NCBI GenBank assembly: GCA_026129685.1
Contig: JAHCHO010000001.1
Coordinates: 248,001 to 312,000 of the forward strand
DNA length: 64,000 bases
DNA from: Fimbriimonadaceae bacterium
GTDB taxonomy: Bacteria > Armatimonadota > Fimbriimonadia > Fimbriimonadales > Fimbriimonadaceae
Direction of reading: 5' to 3'
A program made the translations under genes and the position numbers. Below, in pieces: positions 41,683 through 49,508 of the stretch; the stretch's first letter is position 1, and every line of letters begins with the position of its first letter. Below the pieces are notes generated by a model. The model saw only the letters and a list, made by a program, of their open reading frames with translations. It did not search any database and was not told the DNA's origin.

Positions 41683-41927
41683 CCTAACGGACCGCTTCCC
41701 GCAACTCCCAGAGCGTAAGGGTTTCCCAGGCTGGCGGCTTGCACAGGAGCGACCTGCGACAACCAGAACTTGCGCGTCCCGTGCATATGGGCCAAGTGCC
41801 TGTCCAGCGACCAACCGTCCTCCGAAGGCTTCGCGTGGCGGTTCGACTCGTCGATCCGCGACGCGACCGCCTCCACGATCCGACATTGGCGGTCCCAGGA
41901 ATCGAGCAAGGCCTCGGTGACGTTCAT
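41616..41927 (-). pseudogene. Truncated DinB-family gene
   Basis: The first 75 residues match the DinB fold start (LLDSWDRQCRIVEAVASRID, then WSLDRHLAHMHGTRKFWLSQ). After this the frame runs into sequence with no DinB character and overlaps the DUF1905 gene. In an adjacent frame the segment LWELREAVR ends with TAG at 41684-41686, just short of that gene, so a one-base shift is also possible. In either case the usual 150-residue fold is not complete. A TAGTAT box seven nt before the ATG is intact. Confidence 0.55.
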
Positions 41928-41959
41928 CGCGCGGATACTACCGCCTGGCGGCGTACCCC

Positions 41960-42373
41960 CTAACCTTCAAGAGACGTGAGATCCAGCAGATCCTGGGGCC
42001 GGCCGCTCGCCCGCTTGGCTCGGATCAGCCACTCCTTCGATATACAGGAAGCGATGTAGTCGCCCAAGGGCAACCCCACCCGATCTGCGTAAGCCGACTC
42101 GAAGTCCACGCCCGGAACCGAGGTCAGGACGTCCACCCGCCACGGTGGCGAACCGAAATGGAACACGAAGTCCTCGTCGAGGAACTCCTCGGGCGCAACC
42201 AGCCAAACCGGGGCGCCGAATCGTCGGAGGGCCTCGAACAGCCGTGTATGGTCGGGTGGAGCGACCGTGATCAGGAGATCGAGGTCCTTCGTGTAGCGCG
42301 GTTCACCATGGAACGCCACCGCGATGCCGCCGACGACCAGGTACCTAATCCCGGAGGCGTCGAGTTCCGCCAA
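41960..42373 (-). CDS. Nucleotidyltransferase (DUF6036/AbiEii-like)
   Basis: A 137-aa protein with the minimal nucleotidyltransferase pattern: YLVVGGIAVAFHGEPRYTKDLDLLI (GG motif and DxD), a helix, VWLVAPEEFLDEDFVFHFGSPPWRVDVLTSVPG and SKEWLIRAKRASGRPQDLLD. It starts with TTG (CTG just upstream is also possible), overlapping the 70-aa partner by 29 nt. Such proteins pair with a small upstream protein and resemble toxin-antitoxin modules. The partner family is not identified here with certainty. Confidence 0.75.
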   Translation of the reverse strand: MAELDASGIRYLVVGGIAVAFHGEPRYTKDLDLLITVAPPDHTRLFEALRRFGAPVWLVAPEEFLDEDFVFHFGSPPWRVDVLTSVPGVDFESAYADRVGLPLGDYIASCISKEWLIRAKRASGRPQDLLDLTSLEG

Positions 42374-42557
42374 CAGATCGATCCAGTCTTGTAGGCCAGT
42401 TCCCAGGGCGGATCACCTCGTGATAGAGCTCGCGCAACTCGAAAAACGCCCGCACCCGCTCCTCGGGGGTTGCCGCACGCCAGAACGCGAGATCGAAAGC
42501 TCGGTCTCCTTCGGAGACCTTGCCCTTGGCGCCGAACATCCGATCCGGGCTCCTCAC
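42345..42557 (-). CDS. Small partner protein of the nucleotidyltransferase (70 aa)
   Basis: The protein has the pattern AFDLAFWRAATPEERVRAFFELRELYHEVI and ends with RRLRD, typical of short proteins encoded next to DUF6036-type nucleotidyltransferases. Its start, GTG 42557, is preceded by a perfect TATAAT six nt upstream. The overlap with the next gene implies coupled translation. The antitoxin role is inferred. Confidence 0.7.
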   Translation of the reverse strand: MRSPDRMFGAKGKVSEGDRAFDLAFWRAATPEERVRAFFELRELYHEVIRPGNWPTRLDRSVGGTRRLRD

Positions 42558-42563
42558 CGAAAC

Positions 42564-42569
42564 ATTATA
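42564..42569 (-). promoter_or_regulatory. -10 box (perfect consensus) of the partner/nucleotidyltransferase unit
   Basis: TATAAT on the minus strand, six nt before the GTG at 42557; TTGGGG lies 19 nt further upstream as a weak -35. Confidence 0.6.
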
Positions 42570-42616
42570 CGCGGACGGGCAGAGGTTCCCCCAACCTTCG
42601 GCATCGGGACCGGACC

Positions 42617-42645
42617 GTGACGATCCCGGGCGCAAACGGTAGCCT
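42617..42645 (+). promoter_or_regulatory. Promoter of the GH39 gene (leaderless)
   Basis: GTGACG (42617-42622), a 17-nt spacer and TAGCCT (42640-42645), six nt before the ATG at 42652. Confidence 0.6.
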
Positions 42646-42651
42646 AGGACC

Positions 42652-44229
42652 ATGCTGATCGCCTCGGTCGTTTGCCTGGTCGCCCTCGGCACCCTTGCCT
42701 GTGTAACCAACGAAGCGAACCCCACCCGTACCATCTCCGTGGACGCGAAGGCGGTGGTCGGACCTCTCGGTAACCTTCACAATCACTGTGTCGGTGCCGG
42801 CCGCGCCAACGAGGGTCTGCGCGCCGATTGGCAGAGTCAACTCCGCCGGGCCAAGCAAGCCTGCGGATTCGAGTACGTGCGCATGCACGGACTTCTGTGC
42901 GACGACATGGGCGTGTACCGCGAGGAACGCGGCAAACCTGTCTACAACTGGCAATACATCGACGCGCTCTACGACTTCCTCGTCGAAGTCAAGGTCAGAC
43001 CTTTCGTCGAGTTCGGCTTCATGCCCGGCGCCTTGGCGAGCGGTGACAAGACCATCTTCTGGTGGCGAGGCAATGTCACGCCGCCCAAGGACTACCAGAA
43101 GTGGTCCGAACTCATCGGCTCCCTGGTAAGACACTGGGTACAACGCTACGGCATAGCCGAGGTCCAGAAGTGGTACTTCGAGGTCTGGAACGAGCCCAAT
43201 CTGGACGGCTTCTGGGCGGCGGACCAGAAGGAATACTTCCGACTCTACTCCGTAACCGCCAACGCGGTCAAAGGCGTCTCACCGAAGCTCCGAGTCGGCG
43301 GACCCGCGACCGCCGGGAACGCGTGGATTCCCGAGTTTCTCCGGTACTGCCAGGAGTCCCGATCACCCGTGGACTTCGTTTCGACCCACACCTATGGCGT
43401 GGACGTCGGCTTCCTGGACGAATATGGCGGAAGAGGAACGGTTCTCAGCCGGAACCCGGATTCCGTCGTGGGCGACGTGAGGACGGCCCGCGAGCAGATC
43501 GCGGCGTCTGCGACGCCGAAGTTGCCCTTGTGCTACACCGAATGGAGTTCGTCCTATACTCCCGCCGATCCCGTACACGACAGCTATGTGAGCGCACCGT
43601 ACATCCTGGAGAAACTGAAGGGATCCATGGGCAAAGCCGATTCGATGTCCTACTGGACGTTCACGGACATCTTCGAGGAGGCGGGACCAAGATTCACCCC
43701 CTTTCATGGCGGTTTCGGGCTGATCAACACGCAGGGCATCGAAAAGCCGGCCTTTCGCGCGTACGAGTTCCTGAATCGCCTCGGCCCGACCCGTCTCGCC
43801 TGCGCCGACGATCGGACGTTGGCCGCCACGAATCGGCAAGGAGGCGTCCAGGCCCTCTTCTGGAACTTCACCAACGATATCCCGAAGGACACCAACAACC
43901 AAACGTACTATATTGGCGACAACAAGCCTCGAAACAAGGAAACCGCGACGTTGAGCGTGACGAACCTTGCGCCCGGCCGGTACCGCATCGACGTGTATCG
44001 CGTCGGTTACCGGATCAACGATCCGTTCGCCCTGTACTATGACATGGGCCGTCCCGACCAACTGACCCGCGAGCAGGTCGCCCGGATCAAGAAGCTCTGT
44101 GACGGCCGTCCCGTGCATACCGAGACAATATCGGTCGCCAAGGGTAAGCCGCTTTCGAGACCGTACGAGGTGCGGGACAACGATGTCTACCTTGTGACGA
44201 TCGAGCGATTATCGGCCCGAACGAAATAG
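42652..44229 (+). CDS. GH39-family glycosidase (beta-xylosidase type), secreted
   Basis: A 525-aa enzyme with a hydrophobic leader (MLIASVVCLVALGTLACV) that may carry a lipobox (TLAC). The GH39 barrel shows NHCVGAGRANEGL, YVRMHGLLCDDMGVY, the acid/base Glu in YFEVWNEPNLDGFW near residue 180, FVSTHTYGVD and the nucleophile Glu in LCYTEWSSSY near 296. A beta-sandwich C-terminal domain follows from about residue 390. The known activities are beta-xylosidase and alpha-iduronidase. TAGCCT lies six nt upstream of the ATG. Confidence 0.9.
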   Translation: MLIASVVCLVALGTLACVTNEANPTRTISVDAKAVVGPLGNLHNHCVGAGRANEGLRADWQSQLRRAKQACGFEYVRMHGLLCDDMGVYREERGKPVYNWQYIDALYDFLVEVKVRPFVEFGFMPGALASGDKTIFWWRGNVTPPKDYQKWSELIGSLVRHWVQRYGIAEVQKWYFEVWNEPNLDGFWAADQKEYFRLYSVTANAVKGVSPKLRVGGPATAGNAWIPEFLRYCQESRSPVDFVSTHTYGVDVGFLDEYGGRGTVLSRNPDSVVGDVRTAREQIAASATPKLPLCYTEWSSSYTPADPVHDSYVSAPYILEKLKGSMGKADSMSYWTFTDIFEEAGPRFTPFHGGFGLINTQGIEKPAFRAYEFLNRLGPTRLACADDRTLAATNRQGGVQALFWNFTNDIPKDTNNQTYYIGDNKPRNKETATLSVTNLAPGRYRIDVYRVGYRINDPFALYYDMGRPDQLTREQVARIKKLCDGRPVHTETISVAKGKPLSRPYEVRDNDVYLVTIERLSARTK

Positions 44230-44287
44230 CCCGGCTCCCTTCCGGGCACAACACGATCATAGGTCGGTTGCGCACGACGGCAGCACT

Positions 44288-44758
44288 CTAGTTGTCCACC
44301 GTCTCGTGCCCGAGCAAGTGACGTGCGGAGTAGATTTGACCCGTGTGGTAGGCGACGTGGAACACCATGTACTCGAGCGTTTGGCGCCAATTCCAATCGG
44401 GCCGGTGAGGGTTCACCGCGTCGCCGTCCGGTGGGTTCGCCGCCAAGATGGCCTTCACCGCCGCGTGCACCTCCTCGACCGCTCGATAGAGCGCCTCCGC
44501 CCCAAAGTCCATCACGAGCGGCTCGTCCTCGAACGGCTCGTAATACCGTGCCGACCGGTACCGAAACGGGTTGCCCTCGCTTCCGCCCGTCACGTTCGTG
44601 TCCTCTCCGTACGCAATGTGCGCCGCCAATTCGCCCACGCTCCAGAGCCGGGGGTGAGGCCGCCGCCAAACGTCCTCGTCCGGAAGACCCTTGAACGCCT
44701 CCCCCAACTCCCAATGCGCCATGTCGAGCGCCGCGACCAGCAGATCCAGGTTCGCCAT
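44288..44758 (-). CDS. DinB-family protein
   Basis: A 156-aa DinB/YfiT-like four-helix protein: LLVAALDMAHWELGEAFKGLPDED, LWSVGELAAHIAYGEDTN, and LEYMVFHVAYHTGQIYSARHLLGHET with the metal-binding His residues. Relatives are metal-dependent thiol S-transferases or damage-inducible proteins of unclear role. ATG 44758 was chosen at the first helix; a longer frame begins upstream without homology. Confidence 0.83.
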   Translation of the reverse strand: MANLDLLVAALDMAHWELGEAFKGLPDEDVWRRPHPRLWSVGELAAHIAYGEDTNVTGGSEGNPFRYRSARYYEPFEDEPLVMDFGAEALYRAVEEVHAAVKAILAANPPDGDAVNPHRPDWNWRQTLEYMVFHVAYHTGQIYSARHLLGHETVDN

Positions 44759-44804
44759 CGCCGAATCATGGCACGGCCGCTCGTCCCCCGCCGCGTCCCC
44801 CGGG

Positions 44805-44810
44805 TACCGT
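44805..44810 (+). promoter_or_regulatory. -10 box of the P-loop kinase gene (leaderless)
   Basis: TACCGT, six nt before the ATG at 44817. Confidence 0.5.
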
Positions 44811-44816
44811 CGCTGC

Positions 44817-45398
44817 ATGTCCGAAGGACCGGTGATCTTCCTGACGGGCGCGCCCGGGGTGGGCAAGAACACCGCCGGACGCGCCCTCGCCGACCGCTTC
44901 GAGCGCGCGGTGTTCCTCGACCTCGACGCCTTCCGGGCGAACGTCGTGAAGGGCGTCGCTCAACCCAGCGCCGGTTGGTCCGAGGAGACCACCCGCCAGT
45001 TCAACCTGGCCCACGTCGCGGCCGGTCGCGTGGCCAAGCTCTACTCGGACGCGGGTTTCGCCGTCGTGATCGCCCACTGCTCCAACGTGGACATGGTGAC
45101 GTTGTTCCTCTCCGAGTTTCCCGAGGCGAAGGTCGTTTGCCTGCGCGCCGATCTGGACACAAATCGGGAGCGCAACAACACCCGGACGAACAAGAGCTTC
45201 GATCCCCGCGAAATCGAGTACCTCGTTGTTGAACTGGGAAAGGTGTTGCCCGATGCGTTCGCCCAAGCCGGATACCCCGTCCTCGACACCACTCGCCAGA
45301 CCGTCGCCGAGACACTGTCCGCCCTCGTGAACATGCTAGCCTTGGGGACGAGGCACGATCCCGACAGCGACCTTCCGATTCACAACCGGCTTCAGTGA
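44817..45398 (+). CDS. P-loop kinase-like protein
   Basis: A 193-aa P-loop protein with Walker A FLTGAPGVGKNTAGRAL, the strand RAVFLDLDAFRANV, a gluconate-kinase/shikimate-kinase-like helix pattern, and the strand AKVVCLRADLDTNRERNNTR with a lid-like Arg segment. It is probably a small-molecule kinase. TACCGT six nt upstream of the ATG marks the start. It overlaps the convergent YCII gene by seven bp. Confidence 0.8.
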   Translation: MSEGPVIFLTGAPGVGKNTAGRALADRFERAVFLDLDAFRANVVKGVAQPSAGWSEETTRQFNLAHVAAGRVAKLYSDAGFAVVIAHCSNVDMVTLFLSEFPEAKVVCLRADLDTNRERNNTRTNKSFDPREIEYLVVELGKVLPDAFAQAGYPVLDTTRQTVAETLSALVNMLALGTRHDPDSDLPIHNRLQ

Positions 45399-45733
45399 AA
45401 CGCACGGACCTCGACCGGCGCTCTGCAGGCGATCGCGGCCTTTCTCCCCCACGCCAGCGCTTCGGTCCGGTCGGCCACGTCCAGCACCCAAAAGCCACCG
45501 ACGTGCGCGCTCGTCTTTAGGTAGGGCCCGTCCGTGCCAAGCACCTCACCCCCTGGTTGCGGGACCAGCGACATCGCGCTCCTTGCCGGATGGAGGCCGC
45601 CGACGAAAACCCGGACCCCGGCCGCCACCATCTCGTCGTTCAGCGCGTCGATGTCGCGTCCCATCGCCTCGTCCTCGGCGACAAAGGGATCGTAGTCCTG
45701 GGGGTGATGAATGGCGATCAGATACCGTGCCAT
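45392..45733 (-). CDS. YCII-related (DGPF domain) protein
   Basis: A 113-aa protein: MARYLIAIHHPQDYDPFVAE, LNDEMVAAGVRVFVGGLHPA, the GTDGPYLKTSAHVGGFWVLD segment (DGPF domain) and the final VEVRAFH. This family is related to muconolactone isomerase-like dimeric folds and is often near sigma-70 family ECF factors, which are not present here. The function is unknown. Confidence 0.84.
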   Translation of the reverse strand: MARYLIAIHHPQDYDPFVAEDEAMGRDIDALNDEMVAAGVRVFVGGLHPARSAMSLVPQPGGEVLGTDGPYLKTSAHVGGFWVLDVADRTEALAWGRKAAIACRAPVEVRAFH

Positions 45734-45880
45734 AGCGCTTCATTGGGCAACCTTCGCCCGGCGATCAGCGTACCAGTCACGTTCCCTCCGGTGACCCTTG
45801 CCGCACTCCCTTACGGACACCCGATCTCGCCAAGCATCGCGTCGCCGGCCATAGACCGATTCGGCTATATTGTTGGAGCG

Positions 45881-46363
45881 ATGGAACCGATCGAGTCGGC
45901 AAAGCGGGCGGCCGTGGGCGGCATGGAGTACTTTCTGCGCAACTTCTCCCACGTGCCCGACGACAAGTTGCACTGGACCCCGACTCCCACCGCTAAGTCG
46001 GCGATCCGGATCGCGGCTCACACGGCTCTCTATGCGGCGCGCTTCGCTCGCATGATTCGTGATCGTCGGCTGCCTGCCACCGGCAACCTGACGGAATGGC
46101 TGGCGCAACGGGACGCCGAGGAAAAGGCGGTCACGACCCGCGAGGAGATGGAGAGGGCCTTCCGCGAAGGCACCGCCGAGGTGCTTGCCGCCCTGGACAC
46201 CTGGAAGCCCGAAGACCTCGAGGGGTCTCTCGACTCCGGCCAGGGATGGTCCATGCCGTTGACGCAGTTGATCGCCTTGCCCGGCTGGCACGCCACCCTC
46301 CATGCCGGCCAAATCGACTACCTTCAGACCTGCTGGAACGATCAGCAAGTGTACGTCGGCTGA
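45881..46363 (+). CDS. DinB-family protein
   Basis: A 160-aa DinB-like protein: AVGGMEYFLRNFSHVPDDKLHWTPTP, then KSAIRIAAHTALYAARFARMI, MPLTQLIALPGWHATLHAGQIDYLQT with the metal-ligand His residues. Start ATG 45881 is preceded by TATATT (45866-45871) and by GGAG, so both leaderless and ribosome-binding-site initiation are possible. Confidence 0.84.
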   Translation: MEPIESAKRAAVGGMEYFLRNFSHVPDDKLHWTPTPTAKSAIRIAAHTALYAARFARMIRDRRLPATGNLTEWLAQRDAEEKAVTTREEMERAFREGTAEVLAALDTWKPEDLEGSLDSGQGWSMPLTQLIALPGWHATLHAGQIDYLQTCWNDQQVYVG

Positions 46364-46678
46364 ATCCGGGCTGCCAGATCGTGATTCTACGCGCGCTCCG
46401 TGCGGAAACGCGGGGCCCCGCCACCAAGTCCATTGGGTCCCGCTCTACCTTTCCGAACATGGACTTGCGGACGGACCCTACCGATGAATCGGCGTCGGAC
46501 TATGGAGCGACCCGGACTCGGTACTGCACACGAATACCTGACTTAGTCCGCTGTGTGCGCGAACTTCGAACCGAGAACCTGTCGCGCGTCGGGCAAGCCG
46601 AGAAGGCCGTTCGCGTCGATTCGCGGGTGAGGAGCCGAGCACAAAGGACCAAACGCCTAACCGAACCTGGGGTGGGGC
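46364..46678. other. Intergenic stretch of 315 bp without a recognisable gene
   Basis: I see no convincing coding frame, hairpin or RNA gene here. It separates the DinB gene from the tRNA-Glu gene. A 13-bp stretch, CCATTGGGTCCCG (46430-46442), recurs at 50472-50484 near another gene start, probably by chance. Confidence 0.5.
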
Positions 46679-46754
46679 TGGTACTCCGGATGGGATTCGA
46701 ACCCACGATCTTCGCCGTGAGAGGGCGATGTCCTGACCGCTAGACGACCGGAGC
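46679..46754 (-). tRNA. tRNA-Glu(CUC)
   Basis: On the minus strand: acceptor GCTCCGG paired with CCGGAGT, D-arm with TCTAGCGGTCAGGA, anticodon arm TCGCC-CTCTCAC-GGCGA with anticodon CTC, T-arm GTGGG-TTCGAAT-CCCAT, discriminator A, and an encoded CCA at 46679-46681. Confidence 0.93.
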
Positions 46755-46792
46755 GACCGAGTGCGAAATGTACCCCGCCGAACTCGCCAGGG

Positions 46793-48934
46793 TCAAGCCG
46801 CGCGCCGCTCGGGAAGGGCCCTTCGCATCATGCGAACGAACTGCGGAGCCAACTCGGGGTCGAACTGCGTGCCCGCGCATCGCTCGATCTCCGCCAGTGC
46901 CCGCTCGGGGTTCATCCCCGGCCGGTACGGCCGGTCGCTCGTCATCGCGTCGTAGGTGTCCGCCAGCGCCAGATACCGCGCGGTCAGCGGAATCGCCTCC
47001 CCCGCCAGCCCGTCCGGATAGCCGCCCCCGTCCCAATGCTCGTGGTGGTGGCGAACGCCCGGCAGGGTGTCCGCCAGTTTCGGCACCTTGCGCACGATCA
47101 CTTCTCCCAGGACCGGATGGGTCTCCATGACCGAGCGCTCCTCCTCCGTCAACTTGTCCGTCTTCTTCAGAATCGCGTCCGGAACCCCGATCTTGCCGAC
47201 GTCGTGAAGCGTGCCCGTCGTGTAGACCAGTTCCACGAAGTCGGTGTCCCGTCCGGTTTCACGGGCAAGGTCGGCGGCGATCTCCGCCACTCGCAGGCTG
47301 TGGCCTCGCGTGTACGAGTCCTTCGCGTCCACCGCCGCCGCGAGCGCCTGCACCGCCGCCAGGCTTTGGTCGCCGTTCAGCAATCGACTCAGACGAAACG
47401 GATCGCTCGTCTCGTCGGCGCCCGGCACGTTGTCGAACCGGCACACCGTGTTCCGTCCCAGTTGCTTCGCCCGTGACAGGGCGAGTTCGGCGGCCAGAAT
47501 CAGCCCCTCGGCTTCCCCGGTTCCGACCCCAAGCGCCGCAAAGCCGACGCTCACCGTCGCCGGCGAACCCGCCTTCAGCGAGGACGCCTCGAACAGCCGC
47601 CGCAGTCCCTCGGCGTACTTCTCGACGAACTCGACCGCCACGTTGGGCAGCAGGATCGCGAACTCCTCGCCGCCGTACCGAGACGCGACGGAGAGGTTCG
47701 GCGCGGTCTCCCGGATGATCTCCGCCAACTCGGTGAGCAGCCGGTCCCCCTCCCCGTGACCCCGCCTTTCGTTGAAGTCCTTGAAGCGGTCGACGTCCAC
47801 GATGAGGAGGGCGAGGGCGCTCCCCAACTCGTGGCTCCGTTGACACTCCTCCTTGACCCGCTCGTGGAACTTGCGGTGGTTCAGCAGCCCGGTCAACGGG
47901 TCCCGGTCGAGCAAGCCGAGCAACCGATCCTGGCTCTTCCGCAAGGATTCCGACATCTCGTTGAAGACGAGCTGCAACAGGCCCAGTTCGTCGTTCCGCG
48001 TGATCGCGATCGGCTCCGGCCATTTCCCGCCCCGGAGCGCTTGAGCCGCCTGAACGACCTTGTCCAAGGGCTTGGAAAGCCCGTTGGCCACCGCCCTCCC
48101 CCCCGCGAGGGCAACCAGGAGCCCCACGACGAACAGCGCCAGCACCGCGTACCGCAGCGGAACGTAGACGGACTGGGCGCTCTCGTACGATCGGAGGGTA
48201 ACGAGTTCGAGGCGGTCGCCCGGTCTGGCGTTGGGCATCGGCGCGGATTGGGCGTAGTAGGCTTCGCCCGCGATGCGGATGATCGCCGGGTGGTCCGAGG
48301 GCGCCTCGACCCGTTCGACCCCCCGCAATGACCCCTCCAAAACCGACTTCGCCTCCGTGAAAAGAACGTCCACGTTGAGCACGCTCTGCAGCTTGGCGGC
48401 CAGCCGAACGTCCACGATGCGGAAGGCGTGCAACGAACCCTCCAGATTGCCGAACGGTCGGTAAGGGACCGCCACGCCGAGCCAAAGTCGGCCTCCTCGC
48501 ACGAAGAGACCGACCCAATCCTCCGCCCTCTGAAGGACCTGCCGTACCCCGGGGGGGTCGCCCCCGATGTCGCCGTGTTTCGCCACCACCGTTCCGGTGT
48601 AGTCGGTGATCCGGAAGGCGTCGAACTGAAGTTGCCGGCACAGGTCTTCCGCGTAGGCGTTCCGCGTGCTGGCCGAGGCCGGGTCCGACCGCAGATTCAT
48701 GATGACGTTGGGACCGCCGACCGTCGCGAGAATCCGGATCTGCGAGCGCATCGAATCGCCTTCGCTCTGAATCAATTCGCGCGACATCTCGGCGTTGCGC
48801 GCCACATCGTCGCGGAGGCGGCGGTCGATCTCGAGGTTCCCCAACAGCACCAGTCCCACGAAGATGAGCGCGGACAGGCCGGTCACCGTGCCCGCGATCA
48901 GCGCCAGTATCTTGGTCCGGAGGGTCACCCGCAT
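46793..48934 (-). CDS. Membrane sensor with HAMP, GGDEF and HD-GYP domains
   Basis: A 713-aa c-di-GMP enzyme with both synthesis and degradation domains. It has an N-terminal membrane helix (residues 8-32), an extracytoplasmic sensor domain to about 265, a second membrane helix, a HAMP region, a GGDEF domain with intact SRYGGEEFAIL near 420, and an HD-GYP domain with LHDVGKIGVPDAIL near 577 and HHHEHWDGGGYPDGL near 630. Both active sites look complete. It lies one base after the cupredoxin-like gene and is the last gene of the three-gene operon starting at 50474. Confidence 0.92.
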   Translation of the reverse strand: MRVTLRTKILALIAGTVTGLSALIFVGLVLLGNLEIDRRLRDDVARNAEMSRELIQSEGDSMRSQIRILATVGGPNVIMNLRSDPASASTRNAYAEDLCRQLQFDAFRITDYTGTVVAKHGDIGGDPPGVRQVLQRAEDWVGLFVRGGRLWLGVAVPYRPFGNLEGSLHAFRIVDVRLAAKLQSVLNVDVLFTEAKSVLEGSLRGVERVEAPSDHPAIIRIAGEAYYAQSAPMPNARPGDRLELVTLRSYESAQSVYVPLRYAVLALFVVGLLVALAGGRAVANGLSKPLDKVVQAAQALRGGKWPEPIAITRNDELGLLQLVFNEMSESLRKSQDRLLGLLDRDPLTGLLNHRKFHERVKEECQRSHELGSALALLIVDVDRFKDFNERRGHGEGDRLLTELAEIIRETAPNLSVASRYGGEEFAILLPNVAVEFVEKYAEGLRRLFEASSLKAGSPATVSVGFAALGVGTGEAEGLILAAELALSRAKQLGRNTVCRFDNVPGADETSDPFRLSRLLNGDQSLAAVQALAAAVDAKDSYTRGHSLRVAEIAADLARETGRDTDFVELVYTTGTLHDVGKIGVPDAILKKTDKLTEEERSVMETHPVLGEVIVRKVPKLADTLPGVRHHHEHWDGGGYPDGLAGEAIPLTARYLALADTYDAMTSDRPYRPGMNPERALAEIERCAGTQFDPELAPQFVRMMRRALPERRAA

Positions 48935-48935
48935 G

Positions 48936-49505
48936 TCATTGGCGGCGCGGCAGGTCGATCTGAAGCTTCGACTCGCCGTTGCCGATCGTCACCCTTGCCT
49001 CGTGCGTCGCCCCCGACTCGTGCCAAGCCTTCAGCGTGTACTCGCCCGGAGGGACGTCCTTGATCCGCATCCGTCCCTGCCCGTCGGTGACGGCATAGTG
49101 CCGCGAGGCGACGACCACCAGGTAGGCGTTCATTTCCGAGTGAATGCGACAGAGGAATCGCGCGATCCCCGGTTCTACAAATCGGTACTGTCGACTCTGC
49201 CCACGAGGGTAAGTCCCCAAATCGATCGTACGTTCGTTGAACAGGAAGAACACGTTGTGGAACAGCTGATCGCTGTTCGGAAACCGGACGGTCGTTCCGA
49301 CCGGCACGACCGATACGTGCGGCGTGAACGCCCGATCCCGCTGGTCGATCATGGCTTTGGTCGAGGCGGGTCGTCCCTCGCCGACCAACCAGACGGCGAC
49401 GTTCGAAACCGGGCGCCCGCCCATCGTGACCACCCCCACCGCCTCCCCCCCGAACGACCGGAGAGCGAGGGACAACGCCAGCAGCGAGAGACACGACTTC
49501 AGCAC
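48936..49505 (-). CDS. Secreted cupredoxin-like protein
   Basis: A 189-aa exported protein: a signal peptide (SCLSLLALSLALRSFG), then VGTTVRFPNSDQLFHNVFFLF and FLCRIHSEMNAYLVVVAS, which contains the His...Cys-x-x-His-x-x-Met copper-site pattern of plastocyanin-like proteins (methylamine-utilisation type), plus a C-terminal regulatory-like beta domain (DVPPGEYTLKAWHE). It probably binds copper or transfers electrons in the periplasm. It starts three bases after the beta-barrel gene and ends one base before the GGDEF/HD-GYP gene. Confidence 0.82.
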   Translation of the reverse strand: MLKSCLSLLALSLALRSFGGEAVGVVTMGGRPVSNVAVWLVGEGRPASTKAMIDQRDRAFTPHVSVVPVGTTVRFPNSDQLFHNVFFLFNERTIDLGTYPRGQSRQYRFVEPGIARFLCRIHSEMNAYLVVVASRHYAVTDGQGRMRIKDVPPGEYTLKAWHESGATHEARVTIGNGESKLQIDLPRRQ

Positions 49506-49508
49506 GGT

